Positions 15,891-24,155 of a stretch of 33,209 nucleotides of DNA are shown in pieces. The stretch comes from Deltaproteobacteria bacterium (lineage in GTDB: Bacteria > Myxococcota_A > Polyangia > Polyangiales > Polyangiaceae). How positions within the stretch are numbered: the first letter of the stretch is position 1; each line of letters starts with the position of its first letter. Where the stretch lies: the NCBI GenBank assembly GCA_016875405.1, contig VGRJ01000043.1:1-33209 (forward strand), in the 5' to 3' direction. A program made the position numbers and the translations under genes. The notes under the pieces are model-generated. The model was not told where the DNA came from, ran no database searches, and saw nothing but the letters and a program-made list of their open reading frames with translations.

Positions 15891-16867
15891 GCCGCGGGCA
15901 GACGTGGGCCCTCGTGCTCGGGCTCACGAGCCTCGTCGGCTGCTCGTCGAGCGAGCCTGCGCCGCCACCCGAGCCGGATCCGTTCGCACCCCCGGCGGAG
16001 GATGCAGGCTTCCAGCTGAAGATGGAGGTCGAGGCGCCTGCGGCGAGCGAGATCTGGAAGTGCAAGATCGACTACCTGCCGCCGACGCTCGGCTTCTTCG
16101 CCGCGAACCGCGTCGCGTCGCGCCAGAGCGATTTCATCCACCACATGGACGTGATGGCGCTCGCGTTCACACCGCTCGAGCTCGAGCCCGGCATCTACGA
16201 CTGCGACGCGATCTACTACGCGAACTCCGCGCTCATGGAGAGCGGGATCTTCCTCTACGCGAGCCAGGTACCCGAGCAGCAGATAGAACTCCCTCCGGGG
16301 ACGGCGGCCATGATCCCGTCGAAGATGAAGTACATGCAGGAGGTCCATTACGTGAACACGTCGAGCGCGCCGGTGAACGTGTTCTCGCACGTGAACGTGC
16401 ACACCATCCCGCCGCTCGAGGTCACCGACAGGATCTGGGGCGGAGTCGTACGCGACGCACACATCGCGGTTCCGCCGCTGTCGAAGCACGTCGAGTGGAC
16501 GCGCTGCATCATGAACCAGGACGTGGAGGTGCTCTTCCTCTCGTCGCACACGCACCGGCTCGGCAAGAAGGTCACCGTCGCGCGCTACGACGGCAAGGCG
16601 ACCGGCCCCGTCTTCTATGAGAACGACGACTGGCACGCGCCAAAGCTCGAGCATTTTGCGCCGCCGATGTCGCTGAAGAAGGGCGACGGGCTCGAGTTCC
16701 ACTGTCACTTCGAGAACGACGGAGCCGAGACCGTGAACTGGGGCTTCGCGGCGGACGACGAGATGTGTCAGCTCGGCCTCGTGTTCACGCCGTCGAGCAC
16801 CACGGCCGCGTGCGAGGTGGTCGAGACCTCGGACGGCGTGATCGACACGAGCGGCACCGGCAAGTAG
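15887..16867 (+). CDS. Type II copper monooxygenase-like lipoprotein (PHM/DBM fold)
   Basis: A 326-residue lipoprotein (ideal lipobox LVGC, Cys19) resembling the ascorbate-dependent copper monooxygenases peptidylglycine alpha-hydroxylating monooxygenase (PHM) and dopamine beta-monooxygenase. All six copper ligands are present with family spacing. The first site is His85, His86 (FIHHMDVM) and His154 (QEVHYVN). The second is His221, His223 (SSHTHRLGKK) and Met293 (DEMC). From ligand to ligand the spacing is 68, 67 and 70 residues, against 64, 70 and 70 in rat PHM. The rat residues that hold the substrate carboxylate (Arg240, Asn316, Tyr318) align here with Ser, Gln and Gly, so the substrate is probably not a peptidylglycine. 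The ATG overlaps the acylase stop (ATGA), which indicates coupled translation. The gene ends with TAG. Confidence 0.88.
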   Translation: MSRGQTWALVLGLTSLVGCSSSEPAPPPEPDPFAPPAEDAGFQLKMEVEAPAASEIWKCKIDYLPPTLGFFAANRVASRQSDFIHHMDVMALAFTPLELEPGIYDCDAIYYANSALMESGIFLYASQVPEQQIELPPGTAAMIPSKMKYMQEVHYVNTSSAPVNVFSHVNVHTIPPLEVTDRIWGGVVRDAHIAVPPLSKHVEWTRCIMNQDVEVLFLSSHTHRLGKKVTVARYDGKATGPVFYENDDWHAPKLEHFAPPMSLKKGDGLEFHCHFENDGAETVNWGFAADDEMCQLGLVFTPSSTTAACEVVETSDGVIDTSGTGK

Positions 16868-16913
16868 CGGACGCGCCGCTCCGGGAGAGCTCGCCAAGGG
16901 CCAGCGCGACGAA

Positions 16914-16942
16914 GGCGGCCGACCCATCGTGGACCGACCGCC
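16914..16942. terminator. Imperfect hairpin between the convergent operon and acnB
   Basis: GGCGG (16914-16918) pairs with CCGCC (16938-16942), and the inner bases pair in part, around ATCGT. It sits between two convergent genes and could end either transcript. There is no T-run, so this is only a candidate. Confidence 0.3.
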
Positions 16943-16965
16943 TCCGCGTCACGCACCGTCCGCCG

Positions 16966-19542
16966 TCAAGCCTGCAACACCGGCAGCTTCGCCTTCGCGG
17001 CCTTGGTCACGTAGGTCTTGATCTGGTCGAAGTTCATGTAGCGGTAGAGATCCGCCGCCATCGAGTCGAGGCGCGTCGCGTACGTCATGTACTCCTCGAC
17101 CGTCGGCAGCCGCCCGAGGATCGAGGCGACCGCCGCGAGCTCGGCCGAGGCGAGGTAGACGTTCGCGCCCTTGCCGAGGCGGTTCGGGAAGTTCCGCGTC
17201 GAGGTCGAGACGACGCTCGAGCCCGGGTTCACCTGCGCCTGGTTCCCCATGCAGAGCGAGCAGCCCGGCATCTCGGTGCGCGCGCCCGCGCCCGCGAACA
17301 TGTTGTAGTAGCCCTCTTCCATCAGGAGCGCTTGGTCCATCTTGGTCGGCGGCGCGACCCAGAGGCGCGTCGGCACCGGCCCGCCGAACTCCTTCAAGAG
17401 GCGCGCGGCGGCGCGGAAGTGGCCGACGTTCGTCATGCATGAGCCGATGAACACCTCGTCGATCGTGTCGCCGGTGACGGCGCTGAGCGGCTTGATGTCG
17501 TCGGGGTCATTCGGGCACGCGAGGAGCGGCTCCTTGATCTGGTCGAGGTCGATCTCGATGACGGCCGCGTACTCGGCGTCCTTGTCGGCCTCCATGAGCT
17601 CGGGGTTCGCGAGCCACTTCTCCATCGCCTGGGCGCGGCGCTCGATGGTGCGCACGTCGCCGTAGCCTTCGGCGATCATCCAGCGGAGCATCGTCACGTT
17701 CGAGCGCAGGTACTCGATGATGGGCTCTTTGTTCAGCTTGATCGTGCAGCCCGCCGCCGAGCGCTCGGCCGAGGCGTCGGTGAACTCGAAGGCCTGCTCG
17801 ACCTTGAGATCCGGCAAGCCCTCGATCTCGAGGATGCGCCCGGAGAACACGTTCTTCTTGCCCTGCTTCGCGACCGTGAGGAGCCCCGCCTGGATCGCGG
17901 CGTAGGGGATCGCGTTCACGAGGTCGCGGAGCGTGATGCCGGGCTGAAGCTTGCCCTTGAAGCGAACGAGCACGCTCTCGGGCATGTCGAGCGGCATGAC
18001 GCCGAGCGCCGCCGCGAAGGCGACGAGGCCCGAGCCCGCCGGGAACGAGATGCCGATCGGGAAGCGGGTGTGGCTGTCGCCGCCGGTGCCGACGCCGTCG
18101 GGCACGAGCATGCGGTTCAGCCAGCTGTGGATGATGCCGTCACCCGGCCGCAGCGAGATGCCGCCGCGGTTCGTGATGAAGTCGGGCAGCGTGTGCTGCG
18201 TCTCGATGTCGACCGGCTTTGGGTACGCGGCCGTGTGGCAGAACGACTGCATGACGAGGTCGGCCGAGAAGCCGAGGCAGGCGAGCTCCTTCAGCTCGTC
18301 GCGCGTCATCGGGCCCGTGGTGTCCTGCGAGCCGACGCTCGACATCGAGGGCTCGCAGTAGGTGCCGGGACGGATCCCGCGCACGCCGCACGCCGCGCCG
18401 ACCATCTTCTGCGCGAGCGTGAAGCCCTTGCCCGAGTCGGACGGATCGGCGGGCAGGCGGAAGGCCGTCGACGGGCCGAGCCCGAGGGCCTCGCGCGCCC
18501 GCTTCGTGAGGCTGCGCCCGATGATGAGCGGGATGCGCCCGCCGGCCTGTACCTCGTCGAGGAGCACGTCGGTCTTGAGGGCGAAGGTCGCGAGCGTCTC
18601 GCCGGCCTCGTTCGTGACCTTGCCCTCGTAGGGGTAGAGGACGATGACGTCGCCCATGTGGAGCTTCGAGACGTCGCACTCGAGCGGCAGCGCGCCCGAG
18701 TCTTCCATCGTGTTGAAGAAGATCGGCGCGACCTTGCCGCCGATGCAGACGCCGCCCGAGCGCTTGTTCGGGATGAAGGGGATGTCGTCGCCGAAGTGCC
18801 AGAGCACGCTGTTCGTCGCGCTCTTGCGGCTCGAGCCGGTGCCGACGACGTCGCCGACGTAGGCGACCGGGTGGCCCTTCGCCTGCACGGCCTTGATTTG
18901 CTCGAGGGCGTTCGTGATGCCCTCGCGCGGGTTCTTCAACATCGCGAGCGCGTGGAGCGGAATGTCCGGGCGCGACCAAGCGTCCTGCGCGGGCGAGAGG
19001 TCGTCGGTGTTCGTCTCGCCGGGCACCTTGAAGACGGTGAGCGTGAGCTTCGCGGCGAGCTTCGGGCGGCTCGTGAACCACTCGGCGTCGGCCCACGACT
19101 GGAGCACGGCCTTCGCGTGCGCGTTGCCCTTCTTCGCGCGCTCGGCGACGTCGTGGAAGGCGTCGAACATGAGGAGCGTCTTCTTCAATTGCTCAGCCGC
19201 GAGCGGCGCGAGCGGCGCGTCGTCGAGCAGGGCGACGAGGGGCTGGATGTTGAAGCCACCGAGCATCGTGCCGAGGAGCTCGACCGCCTTCTCCTTCGAG
19301 ACGAGCGGGCTCTTCGCCTCGCCCTTCGTCACCGCGGCGAGGAAGCCGGCCTTGACGTAGGCCGCGTCGTCGACGCCGGCAGGCACGCGCTGGGTAAAGA
19401 GCTCGAGGAGGAAGGCCTCCTCGCCGGCGGGCGGGCTCTTCAAGAGCTCGACGAGCGCGGCGGTCTCGGCGGCCGAGAGAGGCTTCGGAACGATCCCCTG
19501 GGCGGCGCGCTCCTCGACGTGCTTGCGGTAGTCCTGCAACAT
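16966..19542 (-). CDS. acnB: Aconitate hydratase B / 2-methylisocitrate dehydratase
   Basis: An 858-residue AcnB-type aconitase (E. coli AcnB has 865), interconverting citrate and isocitrate in the TCA cycle and often also acting on 2-methylisocitrate. It starts with the AcnB-specific N-terminal helical region ([22 protein letters not shown]). The swivel domain includes [20 protein letters not shown]. The [4Fe-4S] ligands are Cys702 (FIGSCMTN), Cys761 and Cys764 ([10 protein letters not shown]); the 59-residue spacing is the same as E. coli Cys710 to Cys769. GGAAG lies 8 bases before the ATG at 19542. It is divergent from a LysR-type regulator gene, with a palindromic site between them, which suggests local control. 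Confidence 0.96.
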   Translation of the reverse strand: MLQDYRKHVEERAAQGIVPKPLSAAETAALVELLKSPPAGEEAFLLELFTQRVPAGVDDAAYVKAGFLAAVTKGEAKSPLVSKEKAVELLGTMLGGFNIQPLVALLDDAPLAPLAAEQLKKTLLMFDAFHDVAERAKKGNAHAKAVLQSWADAEWFTSRPKLAAKLTLTVFKVPGETNTDDLSPAQDAWSRPDIPLHALAMLKNPREGITNALEQIKAVQAKGHPVAYVGDVVGTGSSRKSATNSVLWHFGDDIPFIPNKRSGGVCIGGKVAPIFFNTMEDSGALPLECDVSKLHMGDVIVLYPYEGKVTNEAGETLATFALKTDVLLDEVQAGGRIPLIIGRSLTKRAREALGLGPSTAFRLPADPSDSGKGFTLAQKMVGAACGVRGIRPGTYCEPSMSSVGSQDTTGPMTRDELKELACLGFSADLVMQSFCHTAAYPKPVDIETQHTLPDFITNRGGISLRPGDGIIHSWLNRMLVPDGVGTGGDSHTRFPIGISFPAGSGLVAFAAALGVMPLDMPESVLVRFKGKLQPGITLRDLVNAIPYAAIQAGLLTVAKQGKKNVFSGRILEIEGLPDLKVEQAFEFTDASAERSAAGCTIKLNKEPIIEYLRSNVTMLRWMIAEGYGDVRTIERRAQAMEKWLANPELMEADKDAEYAAVIEIDLDQIKEPLLACPNDPDDIKPLSAVTGDTIDEVFIGSCMTNVGHFRAAARLLKEFGGPVPTRLWVAPPTKMDQALLMEEGYYNMFAGAGARTEMPGCSLCMGNQAQVNPGSSVVSTSTRNFPNRLGKGANVYLASAELAAVASILGRLPTVEEYMTYATRLDSMAADLYRYMNFDQIKTYVTKAAKAKLPVLQA

Positions 19543-19654
19543 GGCTTCGCTTCCTTTTCGAGGGCGCGGCGGCGCGGAGTCGGCCCGCGCTTGGCCCTCG
19601 CACCGAGGATGTATCCCTCGGCAAGTCATGCAAAAAGCGGATAATATGCATAGC

Positions 19655-19677
19655 ACTCATGCGTTTTACGCATGAGT
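19655..19677. promoter_or_regulatory. Perfect inverted repeat with T-N11-A core, predicted LysR-family operator
   Basis: ACTCATGCG and CGCATGAGT form 9-bp arms around TTTTA. The inner TGCG-N5-CGCA fits the T-N11-A box of LysR-type regulators. It lies between the divergent acnB and lysR-type genes, 9 bases before the lysR-type ATG. On the minus strand a -10-like TATTAT (19646-19641) lies just downstream of it, so the site would overlap the -35 region of acnB. That position fits activation of acnB and repression of the regulator's own gene. Confidence 0.65.
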
Positions 19678-19686
19678 TGACCACCC

Positions 19687-20571
19687 ATGGATCTGCTGCT
19701 CGTCCGCTCGCTCCTCTCAGTCGCCCGCGAGGGCACCATCGGCCGCGCTGCGAAGCGCCTCGGCGTGTCGCAGTCGGCCCTCTCGCGGCGGCTCCAGCAG
19801 CTCTCCGAGGTGCTCGGCGCCGAGGTCCTTTCGCCCCATGGTCGCGGCGTCGTCTTGACCGAGGCGGGGAGGCTCGTCGTCGCCGAGGGTTCGGCGCTCG
19901 TCGAGCGCTACGAGCGCATGCGGGCCGAGCTCGTCGCGCTCGGCAAGCTCGAGGCGGGCACGGTGCGGATCGGCGGCGGCGCGACGGCGGTGTCGTACCT
20001 GCTCCCGCGGGCGATGGCGCGCTTCCGCGTGCGGCACCCTGGGGTGAAGTTTCGGCTCGAGGAGGCCGGCAGCCGCGAGGTCGAGGCCGCCGTGCTCGAA
20101 GATCGCGTCGAGCTCGGGGTGGTCACGCTGCCGGTCCGCGCGCGCGAGCTCGAGGTGCGGCCGCTCCTCCGCGATCGCATCGTGCTCGTCGCGGCGACCG
20201 ATCACCCACTCGCGAAGAAGCGCCGCGTGGTGCCGGGCGATCTCGCGGGGCACGCACTCATCGGCTTCGAGGGCGGGAGCGCCATCCGGCGGCTCATCGA
20301 CGGCGCGCTCGCCTCGGCGGGCGTCGAGGCGAACGTCGTCATGGAGGTGCGCAGCATCGCGGCGATCTTGCGGCTCGTCGACTCGACGTCGAGCCTCGCC
20401 TTCGTCAGCGCGATGAGCGCCGAGGGGCGGCCTGTCGTCGAGGTGCGCGGCCTCACCATCGAGCGCGAGCTCGGCCTCGTCACGCGGCGCGACCGGGCGC
20501 TGTCCCGCGCGGCGGCGGCCTTTGCGGACGAGCTTGCGAAGGCGGCGGGGCGGGTCGAGCGGCGGGGGTGA
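19687..20571 (+). CDS. LysR-family transcriptional regulator
   Basis: A 294-residue LysR-type regulator. The N-terminal winged helix-turn-helix is clear: LLLVRSLLSVAREGTIGRAAKRLGVSQSALSRRLQQLSEVLGAEVL, then LTEAG. The C-terminal co-inducer domain starts with GTVRIGGGATAVSYLLPRAMARFRVRHPGVKF, and includes the ELGVVTLPVRARELEVRPLLRDRIVLVAATDHPLA segment. Length is normal. The gene is divergent from acnB with a T-N11-A palindrome between, so acnB is the likely target and the effector might be a TCA or methylcitrate intermediate (inference). No good ribosome site precedes the ATG. Confidence 0.94.
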   Translation: MDLLLVRSLLSVAREGTIGRAAKRLGVSQSALSRRLQQLSEVLGAEVLSPHGRGVVLTEAGRLVVAEGSALVERYERMRAELVALGKLEAGTVRIGGGATAVSYLLPRAMARFRVRHPGVKFRLEEAGSREVEAAVLEDRVELGVVTLPVRARELEVRPLLRDRIVLVAATDHPLAKKRRVVPGDLAGHALIGFEGGSAIRRLIDGALASAGVEANVVMEVRSIAAILRLVDSTSSLAFVSAMSAEGRPVVEVRGLTIERELGLVTRRDRALSRAAAAFADELAKAAGRVERRG

Positions 20572-20746
20572 GACCCACTCCGAGTCGCCTGCTCGGCGCG
20601 TGAATTCAGCGGCAAGATCCAAAAGTTAGTGGAGTGCCGCACAAAAATTTTGAGAGAGAGTAGAGAGAGCAGGATGCGTGCCGAAAACGCGCGACCTGCT
20701 CGCCCCGTCGGGCGTTCCCAGGGCCCGCCCTCGCACGGGAGATCTC
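20572..20746. other. Lower-GC leader region before the small Cys-rich lipoprotein
   Basis: This 175-bp stretch contains an AT-rich block (ACAAAAATTTTGAG, 20641-20654) and a purine run of GAGA repeats, unlike the surrounding GC-rich DNA. It probably carries the promoter of the downstream gene, but no clear -35/-10 pair could be fixed. Confidence 0.3.
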
Positions 20747-21094
20747 ATGAATCGCTTGCCCATTCGACTCGCACTGAACCTCACCGTTGGCTCGCTGGCG
20801 CTGCTCGTAGTGTGTGGCTGCAAGCGGGAAAGTAACCCTCCGATGAAGGTCGGCGACTCGATCTGCATCGGCGGGACATTTCACCGAGTCGATGACATGA
20901 AGGCTTATCCGTGGGTCAGCTTATCGCCCAATCCGAAGTGCGCCGAACCTGGAACGCCGAATGCCTACGTGAACATGGATCGTCTCGAGTCATTCAAGCC
21001 CGATTGCACCTGCAAGTACTCCGCGGCGTGCTTGAAGAAGTGCAAGGAGAGCGACATCGGCCTTGATAAGTGTCTTTCAACTTGCACTGACTAA
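20747..21094 (+). CDS. Small Cys-rich lipoprotein with twin CX3C motif
   Basis: A 115-residue predicted lipoprotein. The signal peptide reads MNRLPIRLALNLTVGSLALL and the likely lipidated residue is Cys25. The mature part has eight further Cys. The last four are C95-x3-C99-x9-C109-x3-C113, a twin CX3C pattern compatible with a disulfide-tied helical hairpin; C87-x-C89 precedes it. I do not recognise the family. GGGAG lies 6-8 bases before the ATG at 20747. GC content is visibly lower than in the neighbours and includes codons rare here (TTA, TTG, TGT), which suggests a different origin. Function is unknown. Confidence 0.75.
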   Translation: MNRLPIRLALNLTVGSLALLVVCGCKRESNPPMKVGDSICIGGTFHRVDDMKAYPWVSLSPNPKCAEPGTPNAYVNMDRLESFKPDCTCKYSAACLKKCKESDIGLDKCLSTCTD

Positions 21095-21183
21095 GTTGGC
21101 ATCAGCGATCCTCGGTTCCATGGTCCTCATACCGCCCGCTTCGTCGGAAGCCAAAGCACTGGGATGAGACTACTGAGCGAAGC

Positions 21184-21582
21184 TCACCCCGCGGGCTCCT
21201 CGACGATCGCCGCCACCGCGTCGACGAAGGCGCGCGCGCGCTCGAGGTCCTCGGCCGCATCGTCCACGGTGAACGTCGCCGCCGCGTCGTAGTCGGCATC
21301 GTTCCGATCGCCCGCGATTTGGCGAAGCGTGCGTGCATGGACCGTGGCGAGGAGACCTGTCCGTACGAAGTGCTCGTTCACGAGCGAGCGGACGCCCTCG
21401 TGCGTTCGAGCCGCGAGTCCGACCGTCGCGAGGAGCGCACATGCGGCGTGAAAGACGGCGTAGTACGAGCGACCGACAGCGTGCCTCGCGAAGCCGGCCC
21501 GAGCCAGCGTCTCGGCGGCGGCGAGGGTGTCGCGAGCGAGCGCGAGCGATTCGACGGCGCCAACCGGTGTACGCGGGCTCAC
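21184..21582 (-). CDS. HEPN-domain protein, putative toxin partner of the adjacent nucleotidyltransferase
   Basis: A 132-residue HEPN-fold protein of the UPF0332 type. Visible features are the helix GRSYYAVFHAACALLATVGL, then THEGVRSLVNEHFVRTG, and RNDADYD near residues 93-99. In HepT-type toxins the RNase site is R-x4-6-H; here Arg93 and Asn94 are present, but a Tyr (98) takes the place after R-x4 and no His follows. The GTG start overlaps the TGA stop of the upstream nucleotidyltransferase gene (GTGA), the usual coupling of an MNT/HEPN pair. These pairs act as toxin-antitoxin systems in which the MNT protein AMPylates HepT. Activity as a toxin here is inference. Confidence 0.85.
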   Translation of the reverse strand: MSPRTPVGAVESLALARDTLAAAETLARAGFARHAVGRSYYAVFHAACALLATVGLAARTHEGVRSLVNEHFVRTGLLATVHARTLRQIAGDRNDADYDAAATFTVDDAAEDLERARAFVDAVAAIVEEPAG

Positions 21583-21893
21583 AGGGCCACCCCGTCGCGA
21601 CGGAGCTCGGCGGCGAGCCCCGCACCGAGCTCGTCCGGCCCCGTGCCACGGACGAGCGGCTCGATGCGCACCCGGAGCTCCAGCTCGACATCGAACGCCA
21701 TGTCCTGCACCTCGCGCCGCTCCGCGCGCGTCACGTCACGAATGACCACGTACAGATCGACATCGCTGTCCTCGTCGCCCTGACCTCGGGCACGCGAACC
21801 GAACAGCGTCAGCGCGGCGAGACGGCCTCCGAAGCGCGCCTCGAGCGACGCTCGAAAGTGCGCGACGGCGAGGCGTTCGAGGGGCGAGAGCAT
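21579..21893 (-). CDS. MNT-type nucleotidyltransferase, putative antitoxin
   Basis: A 104-residue minimal nucleotidyltransferase. It carries the complete GS-x10-D-x-D motif: Gly32-Ser33, then Asp44-Val-Asp46 (FGSRARGQGDEDSDVDLYVV). MntA-type antitoxins with this motif transfer AMP to a tyrosine of their HEPN partner. The start ATG at 21893 puts the motif at the usual distance from the N-terminus (MLSPLERLAVAHFRASLEARFGGRL). The frame is open for a further 600 bases upstream, but that sequence overlaps the Uma2 gene in another frame and looks non-coding. The HEPN gene follows with a 4-base overlap. Confidence 0.87.
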   Translation of the reverse strand: MLSPLERLAVAHFRASLEARFGGRLAALTLFGSRARGQGDEDSDVDLYVVIRDVTRAERREVQDMAFDVELELRVRIEPLVRGTGPDELGAGLAAELRRDGVAL

Positions 21894-22017
21894 GCCTGAG
21901 CAGGCTAGCACGCGAGCTTGCTCTCGATGACCGGTTCGTCGGTCGTACGGACAGCCCGTGACGGTCGCGAAGGCACACGGGAGCCGCTTGGCTTTGCTCA
22001 TCGCGCGATCGCCAGGA

Positions 22018-22629
22018 TCAAGGCGCGCGATCACCGAGCGGAGCCCCCTCCCCTCGCGGCAGGAAGAGCCTTCCGACGGGCAGCTCGATCGCGTCGAAGG
22101 GGGCGATGCGCGGACTCGCCGTCTCGTCCCATGCGCCGAGACGCAGCCAGCGTCGCGGGGCATCGGGCGACGCCATGAGCTCGTACGCCTCGACGACCCG
22201 CGCCTCCGGATCGACCAGCCAGGAGAATGGCACGCCGTGCGCCGCGTAGAGCTCGGCCTTCCACACCCGGTCGTGCGCCGCGTTCGACGGCGACACGATC
22301 TCGCACACCCAGTCGGGCACCACCTCGAGCGGGCGCACGTTCGGAACCGCCAGCCGCTCGCGACGCCAGCCCGCGAGATCGGGCACGACGAGATCGCCCG
22401 ACGCGAACCGCACGTCCACCTCGGGGAAGAGGTACCAGCCGCCGGGTCCACCGTGGCCGTGCAGGTCGTCGAACGGACCTCCGAGGAGCGCACCGAGCAC
22501 CCGCTGGATTTTCGCGTGCGCCGGCATCGGCCGCGGCTGGACGAGGATGCGCTCGCCCACGATCTCGGCGCGCACGCCCTCCCCGAGCGCGAGCCACTCC
22601 GCGAACAGCGCCTCCCGCGTCTTCCCCAT
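22018..22629 (-). CDS. Uma2-family (DUF820) PD-(D/E)XK nuclease-like protein
   Basis: A 203-residue Uma2/DUF820 protein. The family shows a restriction-endonuclease-like fold; its biological role is not established. Typical segments are FPEVDVRFASGDLVVPDLAGW (the first acidic residues), then PDWVCEIVSPSNAAHDR with the conserved E and S, and VPFSWLVDPEARVVEAYEL. The start ATG at 22629 gives a normal N-terminus (MGKTREALFAEWLALGEG). An in-frame ATG at 22683 is an alternative. No ribosome site is obvious. It lies 124 bp upstream of the MNT/HEPN pair on the same strand, although the two are not obviously coupled. Confidence 0.85.
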   Translation of the reverse strand: MGKTREALFAEWLALGEGVRAEIVGERILVQPRPMPAHAKIQRVLGALLGGPFDDLHGHGGPGGWYLFPEVDVRFASGDLVVPDLAGWRRERLAVPNVRPLEVVPDWVCEIVSPSNAAHDRVWKAELYAAHGVPFSWLVDPEARVVEAYELMASPDAPRRWLRLGAWDETASPRIAPFDAIELPVGRLFLPRGEGAPLGDRAP

Positions 22630-22766
22630 CCGTGAACGGTACCACCCAGCTCCCGGCATCGCCGGCTCGAAGTCGTGGATCATGCCCCCTGGTCGTCACG
22701 AGCGGGGATGCGGTTTCACGCGAGGGACGCGTGGCAAGGCTGCAGAGCGGAGGGAGAGCGCCGCGC

Positions 22767-24155
22767 TCACTTCTTCGTGCAGGCGTTCATCGCATTGACG
22801 AACGCGGTGAGGCGGCCTTCGGTCATCGACGTCGGGTAGATGTACACGCCCAGGTATTCGCCGTCCTTCACCTGACCACACTCCTTCTTCGTGATGGATC
22901 CGATCGTCGCGGTGCTCGTTGCGGCCTCCCCGAAGTTCACCATCGGGGCGCCACCCGGCTTGCCATCGTCGAGCCAGGCACCGTACTGATCGGCGACGGT
23001 GTACTGGCTCGAGTAGAGCTCGGCAAAGTGGGTTCGGACACCCTTCGATGCACCCCACACCCAGCCGTTGCCGCGGTTCGTCATGTAGATGTAGCCGCGC
23101 CCGGGCACGCCATCCCGGCACGAAGCGATGCGGGCCGTCTCGGTCGACTTGACGTGGTTCGAGCTCGTGTCGTCGTACGCCCACTTGCTGCCGCTCGGGT
23201 GGTGGACGGTGCCGTTGTAATTGCACAGCTTCCACTCGGGGTTTTCCTTGGAGACGCGCTCGTAGACCCAGCAGCCGTTGCTCGCCGGGACCCCCTTGGC
23301 TCCAGGCGTCCCGAGGCCCGAGTAGAGCGCGAACGTCGCGATGAGCCGCTTCTTGCAGGCGATGGGCGGGCCCTCCGCAGCGACGCGCACCGCGTTGTAG
23401 GCGCGCGTCTAGCGGTCGAGCCAGCCTTCCGGCGCGAGCAGCTTCCAGCGATCGTCGCCGCCGCAAGCGACGCTCCCGTGACCGAGCAGGGCACCCATCC
23501 GGACCGGGTCACGCAGGTGCGCCTTCCTCATCGTGGCGTTCGCGAGGACGTCGGCGGTGAGCTGGATCCCGAACGCGGGCTCGCTCGCGAGCTTCTCCGC
23601 ACAAGCGGCCACATCGAGGTCGGGCCGCAGCTTCGTACACAAGGAGGGCGCGAGCGCGAGGCCGGGGTAGGTCGGGCTCTCGTCACAAGCCCCCGATGCT
23701 TCGAGCGCCGCGTAAACCGAAGCCCGCGAGACCTTCCCGGCATCGGCCGCGGTCGTGACCCAACCCGCGAAGCGCTCCTCGCACCGCTTGATCGATGCCG
23801 GATCGCCAGTCTCGGGGGCGCGATGCGCGATGACGATGAAGTGGTTCAGAATCTGCCAGTCGAGGCCGGCGCAGCGGTAGTCGTGCAGCGTCGACGTCGG
23901 CGGCTCCCAGACGCCTCCGCCCGGAGCCGGCTCGGGCTGAGGCTCGGCCGCCCCTCCTGCACCGCCCTCGTTCGCGGTCGGATCGTCGACGGGATCGACC
24001 TCGCCATCGTTGGCGGTGCCGCTCAGGCCTCCGGTGCCGGAAGGCTCGGGCAATCCCGGAACGAGGCGCCCATCGGCCTCACCGCAACCGAACGCCGCGC
24101 CGCAGGCCAGCGCCCCAATAAGCAGCAGCCTCGAGAGCCTCGAATCGATGGTCAT
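22767..24155 (-). pseudogene. Lipoprotein gene of unknown function interrupted by one in-frame TAG codon
   Basis: The reading frame from ATG 24155 to the stop at 22767 spans 463 codons and is broken only by TAG at 23409-23411. Upstream of it, residues 1-248 have a lipoprotein signal (Cys24, FGCG), an acidic and Gly/Pro-rich linker, and a helical Cys-containing domain ending GWLDR. After the TAG the same frame continues TRAYNAVRVAAEG without a gap to MNACTKK. The downstream part lacks its own signal peptide and has no convincing start (only a GTG at 23390). One base change from CAG or TGG would explain it. TAG also ends the copper monooxygenase gene as a normal stop, which argues against general recoding. 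Family not recognised. It may be a fresh pseudogene, a sequencing error or readthrough. Confidence 0.8.

Noticed and set aside
18070-19644. 524-codon plus-strand frame opposite acnB
   Set aside because: Antisense shadow of the highly conserved aconitase gene.
21894-22493. N-terminal extension of the MNT nucleotidyltransferase
   Set aside because: The frame is open, but the translation overlaps the Uma2 gene in another frame and is Arg/Ser-rich. The MNT family begins close to the GS motif, which fits the ATG at 21893.
22767-23390. Independent gene starting at GTG 23390
   Set aside because: It has no signal peptide or ribosome site, and in-frame coding sequence continues up to and past the TAG, so it is treated as the 3' half of one gene.
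23409-23411. TAG as a pyrrolysine or selenocysteine-like recoding signal
   Set aside because: TAG is used as a normal stop for the copper monooxygenase gene, no pyl genes are in the window and no special RNA structure was evident. Mutation or sequencing error is simpler, though the site is still reported as a finding.
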